Source: Cytobacillus purgationiresistens (GTDB lineage Bacteria; Bacillota; Bacilli; Bacillales; Cytobacillaceae). Taken from it: a stretch of DNA of 64,000 bases. The stretch spans positions 1 to 64,000 of the forward strand of contig NZ_JAUSUB010000003.1 of NCBI RefSeq assembly GCF_030813235.1, read 5' to 3'. Position numbers and translations under genes: made by a program. Below the pieces are notes generated by a model. The model searched no databases. It was not told where the DNA came from and saw only the letters and a program-made list of their open reading frames with translations. Shown piece after piece: positions 56,704 through 64,000 of the stretch (the stretch's first letter is position 1; each line of letters opens with the position of its first letter).

Positions 56704-57126
56704 TTATTTATTTTCCCCTATTTTTGCAAGAATACTTATTAATTCCCTTTGTTCTTGCTGCGAAACTTCTTTAAACATTTCCCTTATAAAGTTTTGATAG
56801 TCCGGGACGATTTCCTTCATTAGAAGAGCACCTTTATCTGATATTTTCACATGGACCACCCGTCGGTCCTCTCGGCAGTCGCTTCTTGTGAGCAAGCCTT
56901 TTTCCTGCAGCCGATCGATCACATATGTCATTGAACCGCTTGTAAGATGTACTTGGTTTGAAATTTGCTGAACCGTTTGCTGACCTTTTTCTGCTAATAC
57001 TTGCAGGACTGAAAATTCGGTTGGATTCAGTTTATAGTAACTAAGCTTCTGCTTGATTTGTTCTTGAATAGATCTTGAGGCCTTTGTAAAAGCGGCAAAT
57101 GAATCGAGCGTGATTTTGTCTACCAT
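56704..57126 (-). CDS. mhqR: MarR-family repressor MhqR
   Basis: The 140-residue winged-helix protein has the MarR layout: VLQVLAEKGQQTVQQISNQV (HTH), HLTSGSMTYVIDRLQEKGLL (recognition helix) and DCREDRRVVHVKI (wing). MhqR represses quinone and catechol detoxification genes and in Bacillus senses methylhydroquinone. It lies between two ring-cleaving dioxygenase genes with MhqR-like boxes on each side, the expected autoregulated arrangement. No obvious redox Cys is near the DNA-binding domain. Confidence 0.93.
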   Translation of the reverse strand: MVDKITLDSFAAFTKASRSIQEQIKQKLSYYKLNPTEFSVLQVLAEKGQQTVQQISNQVHLTSGSMTYVIDRLQEKGLLTRSDCREDRRVVHVKISDKGALLMKEIVPDYQNFIREMFKEVSQQEQRELISILAKIGENK

Positions 57127-57156
57127 TCCATCGCCTCACATTGTTTTTAATTAAGA

Positions 57157-57174
57157 TATCTCGAATATGAGATA
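57157..57174 (-). promoter_or_regulatory. MhqR-like operator upstream of mhqR
   Basis: TATCTCGAATATGAGATA is an almost perfect 18-base palindrome. A further TATCTCG half-site lies at 57178-57184. It would allow autoregulation of mhqR. Confidence 0.85.
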
Positions 57175-57199
57175 ATATTATCTCGTTTGTATCAATTTG

Positions 57200-58093
57200 T
57201 CAACCAAGTTTCGGTAAAGTTTTTTCTAATTCTCCGCGGCGATTTTCCAGCCATTGAGGAAGCATTAACTTTTGACCGAGATGCGCTATTTCCTCATCTA
57301 CTGCAAATCCAGGACTATCTGTGGCAAGTTCAAATTGTATGCCGCCGTCTTCTTGAAAATATAATGCTTTAAAATAGTTTCGATCTAATATTTCAGTTGG
57401 AAAGTACTCTTCAGTCGTTAAGCGCTCATGCCAGCTTTTATGCTGCTTTAGATCTTCGGCTCTCCAGGCGATATGATGGACAGTCCCTGCTCCCGCCAAA
57501 CCTCGTACAGTAGGCGACAGCTTAATATCTATGATTTGCCCAAGATGTCCCCTCGCCTTAAATCGTAAATATTCTCCTTCTTGTCCGATGCATTCCATAC
57601 CTAATATCTCTTCCAATACCTCTGCCGTTTTGTTAGGTTTAGCTGAAAAGAGTGTAGCTCCAGCAAACCCTTGAATCGCGTTAATGTTTTCTTTTAAACC
57701 AGAGCGCTCGGTGATCTCCAGCAGCAGGCCGTCTGGATCAGAAAATTGAATGGATTTTTCATTAAATCGCGTAATGTGGGTAAAATCGATATGGCTTTGA
57801 TTTAAGCGATTTTCCCAGTAAGGGAGCGTACCCGGTGCAACAGCAAAGCTTGTTACCCCCACTTGTCCGGTGCCAATTCGACCTTTGGGCAGACTTGGCC
57901 ATGGAAAGAAAGTAATGACAGTGCCAGGATCGCCTGTTTCATTGCCAAAATAGAGATGATATACTTCTGGACGATCAAAATTGACTGTTTTCTTTATTAA
58001 GCGTAATTGTAAAACATGTGTGTAAAAATTGATGTTTGTTTGCGGATCATTGACGATAGCAGTGATATGGTGGATTCCAGTTGTTTTTAACAT
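57200..58093 (-). CDS. Second ring-cleaving dioxygenase (MhqE/MhqO paralogue)
   Basis: The 297-residue protein is paralogous to the 55697-56632 product. It shares LKTTGIHHITAIVNDPQTNI, the YHLYFGNETGDPGTVITFFP block, a second module with TVHHIAWRAED and the C-terminal FQEDGGIQFELATDSPGFAV. It is thus a two-module glyoxalase-type dioxygenase. Its own MhqR-like box lies upstream at 58131-58146. Presumably it shares the quinone/catechol defence role with a different substrate preference. Confidence 0.93.
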   Translation of the reverse strand: MLKTTGIHHITAIVNDPQTNINFYTHVLQLRLIKKTVNFDRPEVYHLYFGNETGDPGTVITFFPWPSLPKGRIGTGQVGVTSFAVAPGTLPYWENRLNQSHIDFTHITRFNEKSIQFSDPDGLLLEITERSGLKENINAIQGFAGATLFSAKPNKTAEVLEEILGMECIGQEGEYLRFKARGHLGQIIDIKLSPTVRGLAGAGTVHHIAWRAEDLKQHKSWHERLTTEEYFPTEILDRNYFKALYFQEDGGIQFELATDSPGFAVDEEIAHLGQKLMLPQWLENRRGELEKTLPKLG

Positions 58094-58130
58094 GACAAGT
58101 CTCCTTTTCGAAGTTGTCTTGAATTAAAGA

Positions 58131-58146
58131 ATCTTGAATATGAGAT
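58131..58146 (-). promoter_or_regulatory. MhqR-like operator upstream of the second dioxygenase
   Basis: ATCTTGAATATGAGAT keeps the 16-base palindrome with one substitution, about 40 bases before the gene's start. Confidence 0.75.
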
Positions 58147-58189
58147 AATTGTAAACCATAAATAAATCATTGTCAATTATCTAATTCAA

Positions 58190-58226
58190 TAAAAAAACTC
58201 CACTTCGTTTCCGATGAGTGGAGTGG
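58190..58226 (-). terminator. Terminator of the PadR-ABC operon
   Basis: On the minus strand ACTCCACT-catcggaaacga-AGTGGAGT is followed by TTTTTTTATTG. Confidence 0.88.
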
Positions 58227-58233
58227 TCATTCA

Positions 58234-58767
58234 TTATTTTACTTCATAAAAGTTAATAAGCTTTTGAATAAAATCGATTTGAAGTTCGTATTGATTATAA
58301 ATATTTTGGGCAGTCAGTTCTGACAGCGGATCCAGTATTCCGATTGCTTCTCTTTTTTTATCCATGCCATTCTTTTGTGTGGCTAAGCCTTGTTCGATGA
58401 TTTCCTTTTGTTTTTTTAAAGAATGAATGACGGTATCATTTGGCAGATGCCTAGTGAAACTTAAAGCAGTGTATAGCTCAGAGGGTAGGATAACTGAAGG
58501 GTTGCTGAGCGAATCACTAACCATCTTGAGAAACTCTAGTTCACCGTGTTCAGTAATTTTGTATATCGCTTTCGAACGATGGCCTGTTTGTTTCACCTCT
58601 TCAATTTCTACCAGTCCTTCCTTCTCCATTTTCTTAAGTGCATGGTAGATGGAACCAGGTAAAATTCCAGCCCATAAATCAGTTTTGCTTGTTTGCATGA
58701 TTTGCTGTATCTCATATCCTGTCATTGGTTTCATTTGCAGTAATCCTAAAACCATTAAGCGTGCCAT
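58234..58767 (-). CDS. PadR-family transcriptional regulator
   Basis: The 177-residue protein has an N-terminal winged helix (MARLMVLGLLQMKPMTGYEI; GSIYHALKKMEKEGLVEIEE) and a C-terminal helical domain, typical of PadR subfamily 2. ATG 58767 is supported by GAGGAGAG. It lies directly downstream of an ABC exporter pair and very likely controls it in response to a drug or toxic compound (context inference). Confidence 0.92.
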   Translation of the reverse strand: MARLMVLGLLQMKPMTGYEIQQIMQTSKTDLWAGILPGSIYHALKKMEKEGLVEIEEVKQTGHRSKAIYKITEHGELEFLKMVSDSLSNPSVILPSELYTALSFTRHLPNDTVIHSLKKQKEIIEQGLATQKNGMDKKREAIGILDPLSELTAQNIYNQYELQIDFIQKLINFYEVK

Positions 58768-58837
58768 ATTTTCTCTCCTCAATGAAAAATATTCAACATT
58801 GAGTAAAATTGTATCATAACCTTTTTATTTATGAAAA

Positions 58838-59596
58838 CTACCCTGCTGTTTTTTTCTTAAGGAAAGATTGATTACCGAAGTTTATGCCCCTTTTGAAAGT
58901 AAATACAGCCATTAGTAAAGCAAAAAGCATGTAAATAAACGGGACTAACATGCCTAAAAGAACTTCTTCTTGTCCGGCTGTCACCGCACCCTTCAATCCT
59001 TCTGTAAAATAGCCAAATGGCAGTATCTTCGCAATTGCTTGAATCCATTCTGGCGCTTGCTGCAGTGAATAGAATGCTTCACTAAGGAATAGAAGAGGAA
59101 GCTGTATGAAGTTTGCCAACATATTCACTTGCCCTTCATTCTTTGCCAAATGACCGATAACAAAACCAAATGCAGTAAAGCATAAAGTAGCAATAATGAT
59201 GATTGGCACTGGCAAAAGAATGGACTGATAGGAAAAATCCAATTTAAAATATATCATCCCAATAATCCATATCCCCATGTTCAGCACAACTCCTATTGCA
59301 GTCCTTGCTAAAATCATTATGGAAATAAATATTATAGGTGAAACAGGCGTAAGCTTTAATAATTGATACACACCTTTGTTCTTTTGCGAAAAGACTTGAA
59401 AGGCGATACCCTGCATCCCCCAAAACATGGTTCCTATTGCTGTCACGCTCGTTAATATAGTGACATTTGCATGATTTTTATCAAAAAAGGAGGCTAACAC
59501 AACCATGATGATGAGCGGGAACACCAATGCATAAAACAGGCTGATTTTGTCTCTGATCGACGTAATCATCATCGAGCGCAATATAACTGTAATCAT
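58838..59596 (-). CDS. ABC-2 type transporter permease
   Basis: The 252-residue permease has six hydrophobic segments (SLFYALVFPLIIMVVLASFF, ILARTAIGVVLNMGIWIIGM, ILLPVPIIIIATLCFTAFGF and others), as in ABC-2 exporters. ATG 59596 is chosen: AAAGGAGGAGA precedes it and its ATGA overlaps the ATPase stop. With the adjacent ATPase it forms a drug- or peptide-exporter half-system (substrate unknown). Confidence 0.93.
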   Translation of the reverse strand: MITVILRSMMITSIRDKISLFYALVFPLIIMVVLASFFDKNHANVTILTSVTAIGTMFWGMQGIAFQVFSQKNKGVYQLLKLTPVSPIIFISIMILARTAIGVVLNMGIWIIGMIYFKLDFSYQSILLPVPIIIIATLCFTAFGFVIGHLAKNEGQVNMLANFIQLPLLFLSEAFYSLQQAPEWIQAIAKILPFGYFTEGLKGAVTAGQEEVLLGMLVPFIYMLFALLMAVFTFKRGINFGNQSFLKKKTAG

Positions 59597-60297
59597 GCTG
59601 TCTCCTCCTTTGCGGATAGTTTTAAATAGAGATGTTCGAGGCTCGCAACCCGATGCTCCCTGCATAACTCTTCTGGAGTCCCTTGTGCAACGATGTCACC
59701 CTGCACAACCATGATGATTCGATGTGCAAGTCTTTGAACTTCATCCATATCATGAGATGTAAAAACAACAGTATTGCCTTCATTATGCAGTAATTGAATC
59801 AATTGATGGATATCCTGCCTTGCCCGTGGATCTAGAGCAGCAGAAGGTTCATCCAATACTAGCAACTCGGGTTGATGTGCAAGTGCTGCGGCAATCGCCA
59901 GCCTTTTTTGCTGGCCGCCTGATAGCTTTCCAGCCTCCGTATACGCACTATCCCTCAATCCGCACTTGTTTAACATTGCAAGTGCTTCATTCGTCGCTAT
60001 TACTTGTTTATAGAAGGCAGCAAATAGTTTTAAGTTTTCGATTGCTGAAAGTCCAGGAAAAAATGGGACAGACTGCAGTTGAACCCCTAGATGCTTTTTA
60101 TAATCGTCTGACCAGTAATGAACTTTACCACTATCTGCTGTTTGTAGTCCCAACAGCAGCTCCAGTGCAGTTGTCTTCCCAGCACCATTCGGACCAATTA
60201 TGGCAAGAATCTCTTGCTGGCGGATAGCAATGTCCATTTTATTAATGATGATTCTTCCATTGATTCTTTTTTCTATCTCTTTAGCTTGAATATACAA
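59593..60297 (-). CDS. ABC transporter ATP-binding protein
   Basis: The 234-residue ATPase has Walker A GPNGAGKTT (residues 36-44), Q-loop LQSVPFF, signature LSGGQQKR, Walker B LLVLDEPSAALDP and switch His in FTSHDMDEV. It is the first gene of the ATPase-permease-PadR operon. The family (DrrA/CcmA-like) usually exports drugs, lipids or peptides. Confidence 0.96.
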   Translation of the reverse strand: MYIQAKEIEKRINGRIIINKMDIAIRQQEILAIIGPNGAGKTTALELLLGLQTADSGKVHYWSDDYKKHLGVQLQSVPFFPGLSAIENLKLFAAFYKQVIATNEALAMLNKCGLRDSAYTEAGKLSGGQQKRLAIAAALAHQPELLVLDEPSAALDPRARQDIHQLIQLLHNEGNTVVFTSHDMDEVQRLAHRIIMVVQGDIVAQGTPEELCREHRVASLEHLYLKLSAKEETA

Positions 60298-60417
60298 ACT
60301 CGATTCCTCCTTTTAGTTAACAATGAATAGTCAACGTTGAATATTTTATTTTGATTTAATTGTAGATGAAATGTTGATGAAAGTAAATACCCTTTTAATT
60401 AAAAGGATTTAGGCATG

Positions 60418-60458
60418 AAAAAAAGCTATCTGTTTTGGGAACAGATAGCTTTTTGGGT
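60418..60458 (-). terminator. Terminator of minJ
   Basis: AAAAAAAGCTATCTGTT-ttggg-AACAGATAGCTTTTTGG, perfect stem with A/T flanks, 14 bases after the minJ stop. Confidence 0.9.
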
Positions 60459-60471
60459 GTGTGAATCTATA

Positions 60472-61674
60472 TTATCCCGCTTTTTCTCCACGTTTCATTT
60501 CATCCTTGATAAATAGGATGCCAAGTTCATGGTGATCCGTTACATATAATGCCCTTTGCACAAAGCGGATTTCATTACTAACATCTAAAACCTCTAATTT
60601 ACAATGTGCCGCATTTTTTTGCAGTGAGTCATAAAAGCCCTTTTCATCATTGACTTTGAAACCATTGACTTTCGTGACAACCTCACCGACTTGGAGCTCC
60701 ATTTTATCTGCAGGTGAATCAGGGACAATTCCAATGACCATCAGTCCTTGATTCCGTTTTGAGAAAAAGAATGCTGCATTTTTTTCGGTCACTCTTTGTC
60801 TGTAATTAAGGAACTCTCTGCCGATGATCGCAAGCCCAGCGATGCCTAGCGCTGCAATTGGATACAAATAAACCGCACTTGAGAGCAGCAATAATAATAT
60901 GCCGAAGACGATTACTCTCTTACCGTATGCTTCAATTGCTTTTTTAGGCAGTGATCCTTGGATTTGCTGCTGGTAGCCAACCGCAAATGGCACTAAAATC
61001 AGTGAATAAGCATTGCCGCCAATTGAAAATACAGGCCACCAATCAGAAGTGAGCGTCAGAGCTTCTCCTGGAATGAGAAGGAATACCGGCAATAACCAAA
61101 GGCGCTTCACTTCGTGCATTCCTATCTGTTGTCCACGTCTGCTTTTCATCAAACGAGGGGAGGTTCCTTTTTTTCCGTTCCTTGAAATGAGCATCCCCTC
61201 TGCTATCACCATTAGCGCGATAAGCACGGCTGCTGCCGGATAGATGCTTTGTGTCACACCCGATGATGTTAAGAAAGCTGGGAGCGGCCATTGCTGTTCG
61301 ATCGCGAAATAGGCAACCAGCAACCCAAGGCTTAGAGTATATGCAGGTGCAAGCCACCGTACTTTAGGTGTGAGCATAAGTAGCATTGTAATGGCGGCAG
61401 TAAAGACCACCATCTCCATTGGGACGACTAGGCCAGCTGTAATGGTGATGACAGAGAGCCCAATTCCAATTAATAAACCAAGTGGAACAAGCTGCCGCAG
61501 CTCAAAGTAAGCATTTTCAGCCCTCACTGAAAAATGCTGTCGTTCCCGTTTCACCCGCTGCACACCATAAAAAGCTGCTGCTAAAAAGACTAAATAAAAT
61601 ACTGGATTCAATAATACCTTCCCCGTACCCTTCAAAAACTCAACAAGCCAAACTTCAGCCAAATCTTCCACCAA
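60472..61674 (-). CDS. minJ: PDZ-domain membrane protein MinJ
   Basis: The 400-residue protein has about seven or eight transmembrane helices in the first 300 residues (LVPLGLLIGIGLSVITITAG, MEMVVFTAAITMLLMLTP and others) and a C-terminal PDZ domain at about 315-390 (GIVPDSPADKMELQVGEVVT, KVNGFKVNDEKGFYD). MinJ links DivIVA to MinD at the division septum and pole in Bacillus. Position near ctpB and the ftsX-type M23 region agrees with B. subtilis gene order. Length matches (397). Confidence 0.93.
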   Translation of the reverse strand: MVEDLAEVWLVEFLKGTGKVLLNPVFYLVFLAAAFYGVQRVKRERQHFSVRAENAYFELRQLVPLGLLIGIGLSVITITAGLVVPMEMVVFTAAITMLLMLTPKVRWLAPAYTLSLGLLVAYFAIEQQWPLPAFLTSSGVTQSIYPAAAVLIALMVIAEGMLISRNGKKGTSPRLMKSRRGQQIGMHEVKRLWLLPVFLLIPGEALTLTSDWWPVFSIGGNAYSLILVPFAVGYQQQIQGSLPKKAIEAYGKRVIVFGILLLLLSSAVYLYPIAALGIAGLAIIGREFLNYRQRVTEKNAAFFFSKRNQGLMVIGIVPDSPADKMELQVGEVVTKVNGFKVNDEKGFYDSLQKNAAHCKLEVLDVSNEIRFVQRALYVTDHHELGILFIKDEMKRGEKAG

Positions 61675-61753
61675 CCTCTTTCAACTATATTACCTCACTT
61701 AACCCAACCTACTAATCTAACTATATTCTACCAAATCTAACCCTTAAAGCATA

Positions 61754-61814
61754 GGGTGCCTGTCACCTCCAAATATCGACATTTCATGTCGAAGTTTGGA
61801 GGTGACAGGCACCC
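61754..61814. repeat. Dispersed palindromic element, copy 3
   Basis: GGGTGCCTGTCACCTCCAAA and its exact reverse complement (61795-61814) form 20-base arms. An inner stem TCGACAT/ATGTCGA matches the inner CGAC/GTCG stem of copy 1. It lies between ctpB and minJ. Confidence 0.92.
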
Positions 61815-61820
61815 ATTTTT

Positions 61821-63269
61821 TTATTTTGTTATTAGGCGCAGGGCGCTTTGGAGTTGGAGGTCATTTTTGTCGCTTTTCATTTCTGTGATGATGGCTTGTT
61901 CTAGCGTTGAGGCTGTTTTTGTGTCTATTTGTCCAGTTGGTGTCAGGTCGCTATGTTGTTGGAATGCTTTGACGGCTTTGACTGTTGCTTCACTGTAATA
62001 GCCATCGGTTCGGCCTGGTCCATATCCTAAGCTTTCGAGCATGTCTTGCGCATTTTTGATTTGTTCATTATTCATATCCTTCTGCAGGACATCTTCAACT
62101 TGCAGAGGATGTGTGTGATAAAGCTTCGGCTGCTTCACTTCGAGACTTGGTTCAATCCCCTTCTTATGAATCCAATTGCCGTCAGGAGTAAGCCACTTAT
62201 AAAGCGTCAGTTTAATATTGCTGCCATCTCCCATTGGCAGCGGCTGTTGGACAGTTCCTTTTCCATACGTTTTTTCACCGATTAATGGATACCCGCCAGC
62301 TTCTTTTAATGCCCCTGCCAAAATCTCTGAAGCTGAAGCACTGCCCTTGTCTATTAATACACCAATCGGATAATCTTTTTTCTTAGTCAGATTGGAAAAA
62401 TTCATCATTTTTTCGCCACTGCGCTGCTCAATTTGCACGTATGGCTTTTCTTTTGTAACCAACTCTTCTAAAATCTCATCGACTGCTGTCAGCAAACCGC
62501 CTGGATTGCCGCGTACATCAATGAGCAGACCGTCGATTCCCTCTTCCTCCAGATCTTTCAGCTGAATCTTAAACTCCTTCGCTGTTTCCTGTGAAAAAGA
62601 AGTGATTTCCATATAACCTATCTTTTCATCTTTATGCATCTTAATTTCAGAGTTAACGGTCAAATGAGGAATTTCATCCCGTTTCACATCTACAATCAAT
62701 GGCTCACTCAATCCATCCCTTCTAATTTGAAGCTTCACTGTTGTTCCTTTTTCTCCTCTTATTTTTAATGTAGCAGCATATAGATCTAACCCTTCAATAC
62801 TCTCTCCATCAATTTTCACGATCTGATCATTAGGTTTGAGACCCGCCTTTTCAGCTGGTGAATCTTTAAATGGAGATACAATCATCACTTTGCCATCAAC
62901 TAAGCTGACCTCTGCACCAATACCTTCAAAGGAGGATTCAAGCGTTTCACTAAATTGCTTCGCTGTTTTTTCATCCATATATACAGAATAAGGATCATTG
63001 AGTGTGGTAAGCATTCCTTGAATAGCACCTTCAGTCAGCTTGTCCCCATCCACCTTTTCAACATAATTTTTGAAAATCAAACGGTAGGCTGCGCTAATTT
63101 TTTCTAAACCGTCAGCATCCAGATCACCGCTTCCGCCAGCAGATTCCATCATACTATGCCCTTCTTCAGCCGACTTTTGCTTTAAACTCCATTGCATGCC
63201 TGCAAAGGAACAACCTGCCCCCACTAGCAGTGAAATGGCCATTAATAGCCCAACCCATTTTTTATTCAT
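61821..63269 (-). CDS. ctpB: Carboxy-terminal processing protease CtpB
   Basis: The roughly 482-residue S41 peptidase has an N-terminal membrane anchor (WVGLLMAISLLVGAGCSF), a PDZ domain at about 95-175 (IGAEVSLVDGKVMIVSPFKD), and the catalytic domain with Ser in KGSASASEILAGAL and Lys in GEKTYGKGTVQ. A C-terminal peptidoglycan-binding domain of PG_binding_1 type (MLESLGYGPGRTDGYYSEAT) completes it. CtpB cleaves SpoIVFA to activate sigma-K processing in B. subtilis sporulation. ATG 63269 is chosen over a Met 8 codons upstream because GAAAGGGCGG precedes it. Confidence 0.94.
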   Translation of the reverse strand: MNKKWVGLLMAISLLVGAGCSFAGMQWSLKQKSAEEGHSMMESAGGSGDLDADGLEKISAAYRLIFKNYVEKVDGDKLTEGAIQGMLTTLNDPYSVYMDEKTAKQFSETLESSFEGIGAEVSLVDGKVMIVSPFKDSPAEKAGLKPNDQIVKIDGESIEGLDLYAATLKIRGEKGTTVKLQIRRDGLSEPLIVDVKRDEIPHLTVNSEIKMHKDEKIGYMEITSFSQETAKEFKIQLKDLEEEGIDGLLIDVRGNPGGLLTAVDEILEELVTKEKPYVQIEQRSGEKMMNFSNLTKKKDYPIGVLIDKGSASASEILAGALKEAGGYPLIGEKTYGKGTVQQPLPMGDGSNIKLTLYKWLTPDGNWIHKKGIEPSLEVKQPKLYHTHPLQVEDVLQKDMNNEQIKNAQDMLESLGYGPGRTDGYYSEATVKAVKAFQQHSDLTPTGQIDTKTASTLEQAIITEMKSDKNDLQLQSALRLITK

Positions 63270-63424
63270 CTTAATCCGCCCTTTCTTTCGCATATTGTAT
63301 TAAGCGGCTCATGCGCGAAATATCAATCACCTGATTTTCTAACAAATATATGTAGCGTGCGGACAAGTTATGAATCTTCCCTTAAATCTCATATAAAAAG
63401 GTTAAAAACAGCCTATTTGGGTAA

Positions 63425-63455
63425 AAGAAAAAGAGGAAGCGTTAGCCTCCTCCTT
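63425..63455 (-). terminator. Terminator of the M23 peptidase gene
   Basis: On the minus strand GGAGGC-taac-GCTTCC is followed by TCTTTTTCTTTTA, about 20 bases after the stop. Confidence 0.7.
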
Positions 63456-63472
63456 GAATCTTTCAATCTATT

Positions 63473-64000
63473 TTATAGTGGCACGATACCCACTGGGTTA
63501 ATCGCATTGGATTTTGCAGCATTCCAGCCGCCTTTATGCAATTCAAAATGTAAATGCTGGCCTTGCGAATCACCAGTATTACCCATAAGCCCAATTTGCT
63601 GGCCTTTAGAAACCGTTGCACCGTTGCTCACGGATCTTGAACCACTGCGCATATGTGCATAAACAGTTGTATAGGTTACACCATTGATAGAATGAGCGAT
63701 GAAGACGACCTCGCCATAACTACTAGAATAATAGGAATTAATCACGACGCCATCTGATGCTGCAAGAATTGGAACCGTTCCGCTAGCTGCAAGATCAACA
63801 CCTGCGTGGAAGGATCCCCAACGCTGGCCTAATCCTGATGTCAAAACTCCAGCTGCCGCTGGTTTTGTCCATTGTCCGCCAGACACAGGTGGAGGTGTAA
63901 CAGCTTGTCCACCGCCGCTTGAGCTTCCGCCGCCACTTGAACTTCCACCGCCGCTATTACTACTACTACTGCTGTTATTATTACTTTGAGGTGCTGATGC
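63473..64000 (-). CDS. M23 family metallopeptidase (partial, N-terminus outside window)
   Basis: The visible 175 C-terminal residues begin with a Ser/Gly/Asn-rich linker (SGGGSSSGGGSSSGGGQ) and contain a LytM/M23 endopeptidase domain: zinc ligands in HAGVDLAA (H-x3-D) and HLHFELH (H-x-H), with VYAHM. This arrangement, next to ctpB, fits the murein hydrolase with coiled-coil N-terminus that accompanies FtsEX in Bacillaceae (EnvC-like). The frame is open to the window edge, so the true start is beyond 64000. Confidence 0.9.
   Translation of the reverse strand, partial: ASAPQSNNNSSSSSNSGGGSSSGGGSSSGGGQAVTPPPVSGGQWTKPAAAGVLTSGLGQRWGSFHAGVDLAASGTVPILAASDGVVINSYYSSSYGEVVFIAHSINGVTYTTVYAHMRSGSRSVSNGATVSKGQQIGLMGNTGDSQGQHLHFELHKGGWNAAKSNAINPVGIVPL

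Overview
The window is a low-GC Gram-positive chromosome segment from a Bacillaceae (Bacillus-like) organism. The evidence is the gene order clpP, crh-whiA-yvcK-rapZ-yvcI, trxB, yvcD, the complete histidine operon, hprK-lgt-yvoD-ppaX-yvoF, nagA, a yvl block, uvrBA, csbA, minJ and ctpB, all in arrangements known from Bacillus subtilis. Sporulation-linked small genes, strong AGGAGG ribosome binding sites and CtsR-, LexA- and MhqR-type operators agree. I do not name a species.

Layout. 1-300: two perfect 125-bp tandem repeats plus a degenerate third piece. 510-970: a cyclic-di-GMP-I riboswitch ahead of a 65-residue Cys-motif protein. 1020-2503: a small membrane protein and a DUF3231 protein. 2684-16032: a phage-derived cluster. 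It has an intact lysis cassette (amidase, holin), an intact siphovirus-type tail module (tail fibre/lysin with S74 chaperone, Dit, tape measure, frameshifted tail assembly chaperone, tube, DUF3168 terminator), an ArpU-type activator, and a divergent XRE repressor with an ImmA protease. No terminase, portal, capsid or replication gene is present. 16033-19650: AT-rich DNA with a second copy of a tRNA-Arg 3' end and small host-like genes (YhcN-type lipoprotein, Spo0E-like, YjcZ-like, a tiny secreted peptide). 19773-21724: eroded phage genes (DUF1064, dUTPase, integrase) beside the tRNA-Arg(CCG) gene.

22159-64000 is conserved chromosome. clpP has a promoter overlapping a CtsR operator. The minus strand then carries the yvc genes, trxB and yvcD; a ten-unit 52-bp minisatellite; the eight-gene his operon in overlapping order hisZ-G-D-B-H-A-F-IE; the hprK operon; divergent nagA; the yvl genes; the SOS-type uvrB-uvrA pair; an AI-2E family permease; a quinone/electrophile detoxification block with MhqR-like boxes; a PadR-ABC transporter set; minJ; ctpB; and a partial M23 peptidase at the edge.

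The most interesting system is the headless tail-plus-lysis cluster. Its structural genes are all open, including a textbook -1 frameshift site, while the nearby phage integration and DNA-metabolism genes are broken. That composition fits a domesticated F-type (non-contractile) phage-tail-like bacteriocin under its own repressor/ImmA switch, though an ordinary decaying prophage is the main alternative.
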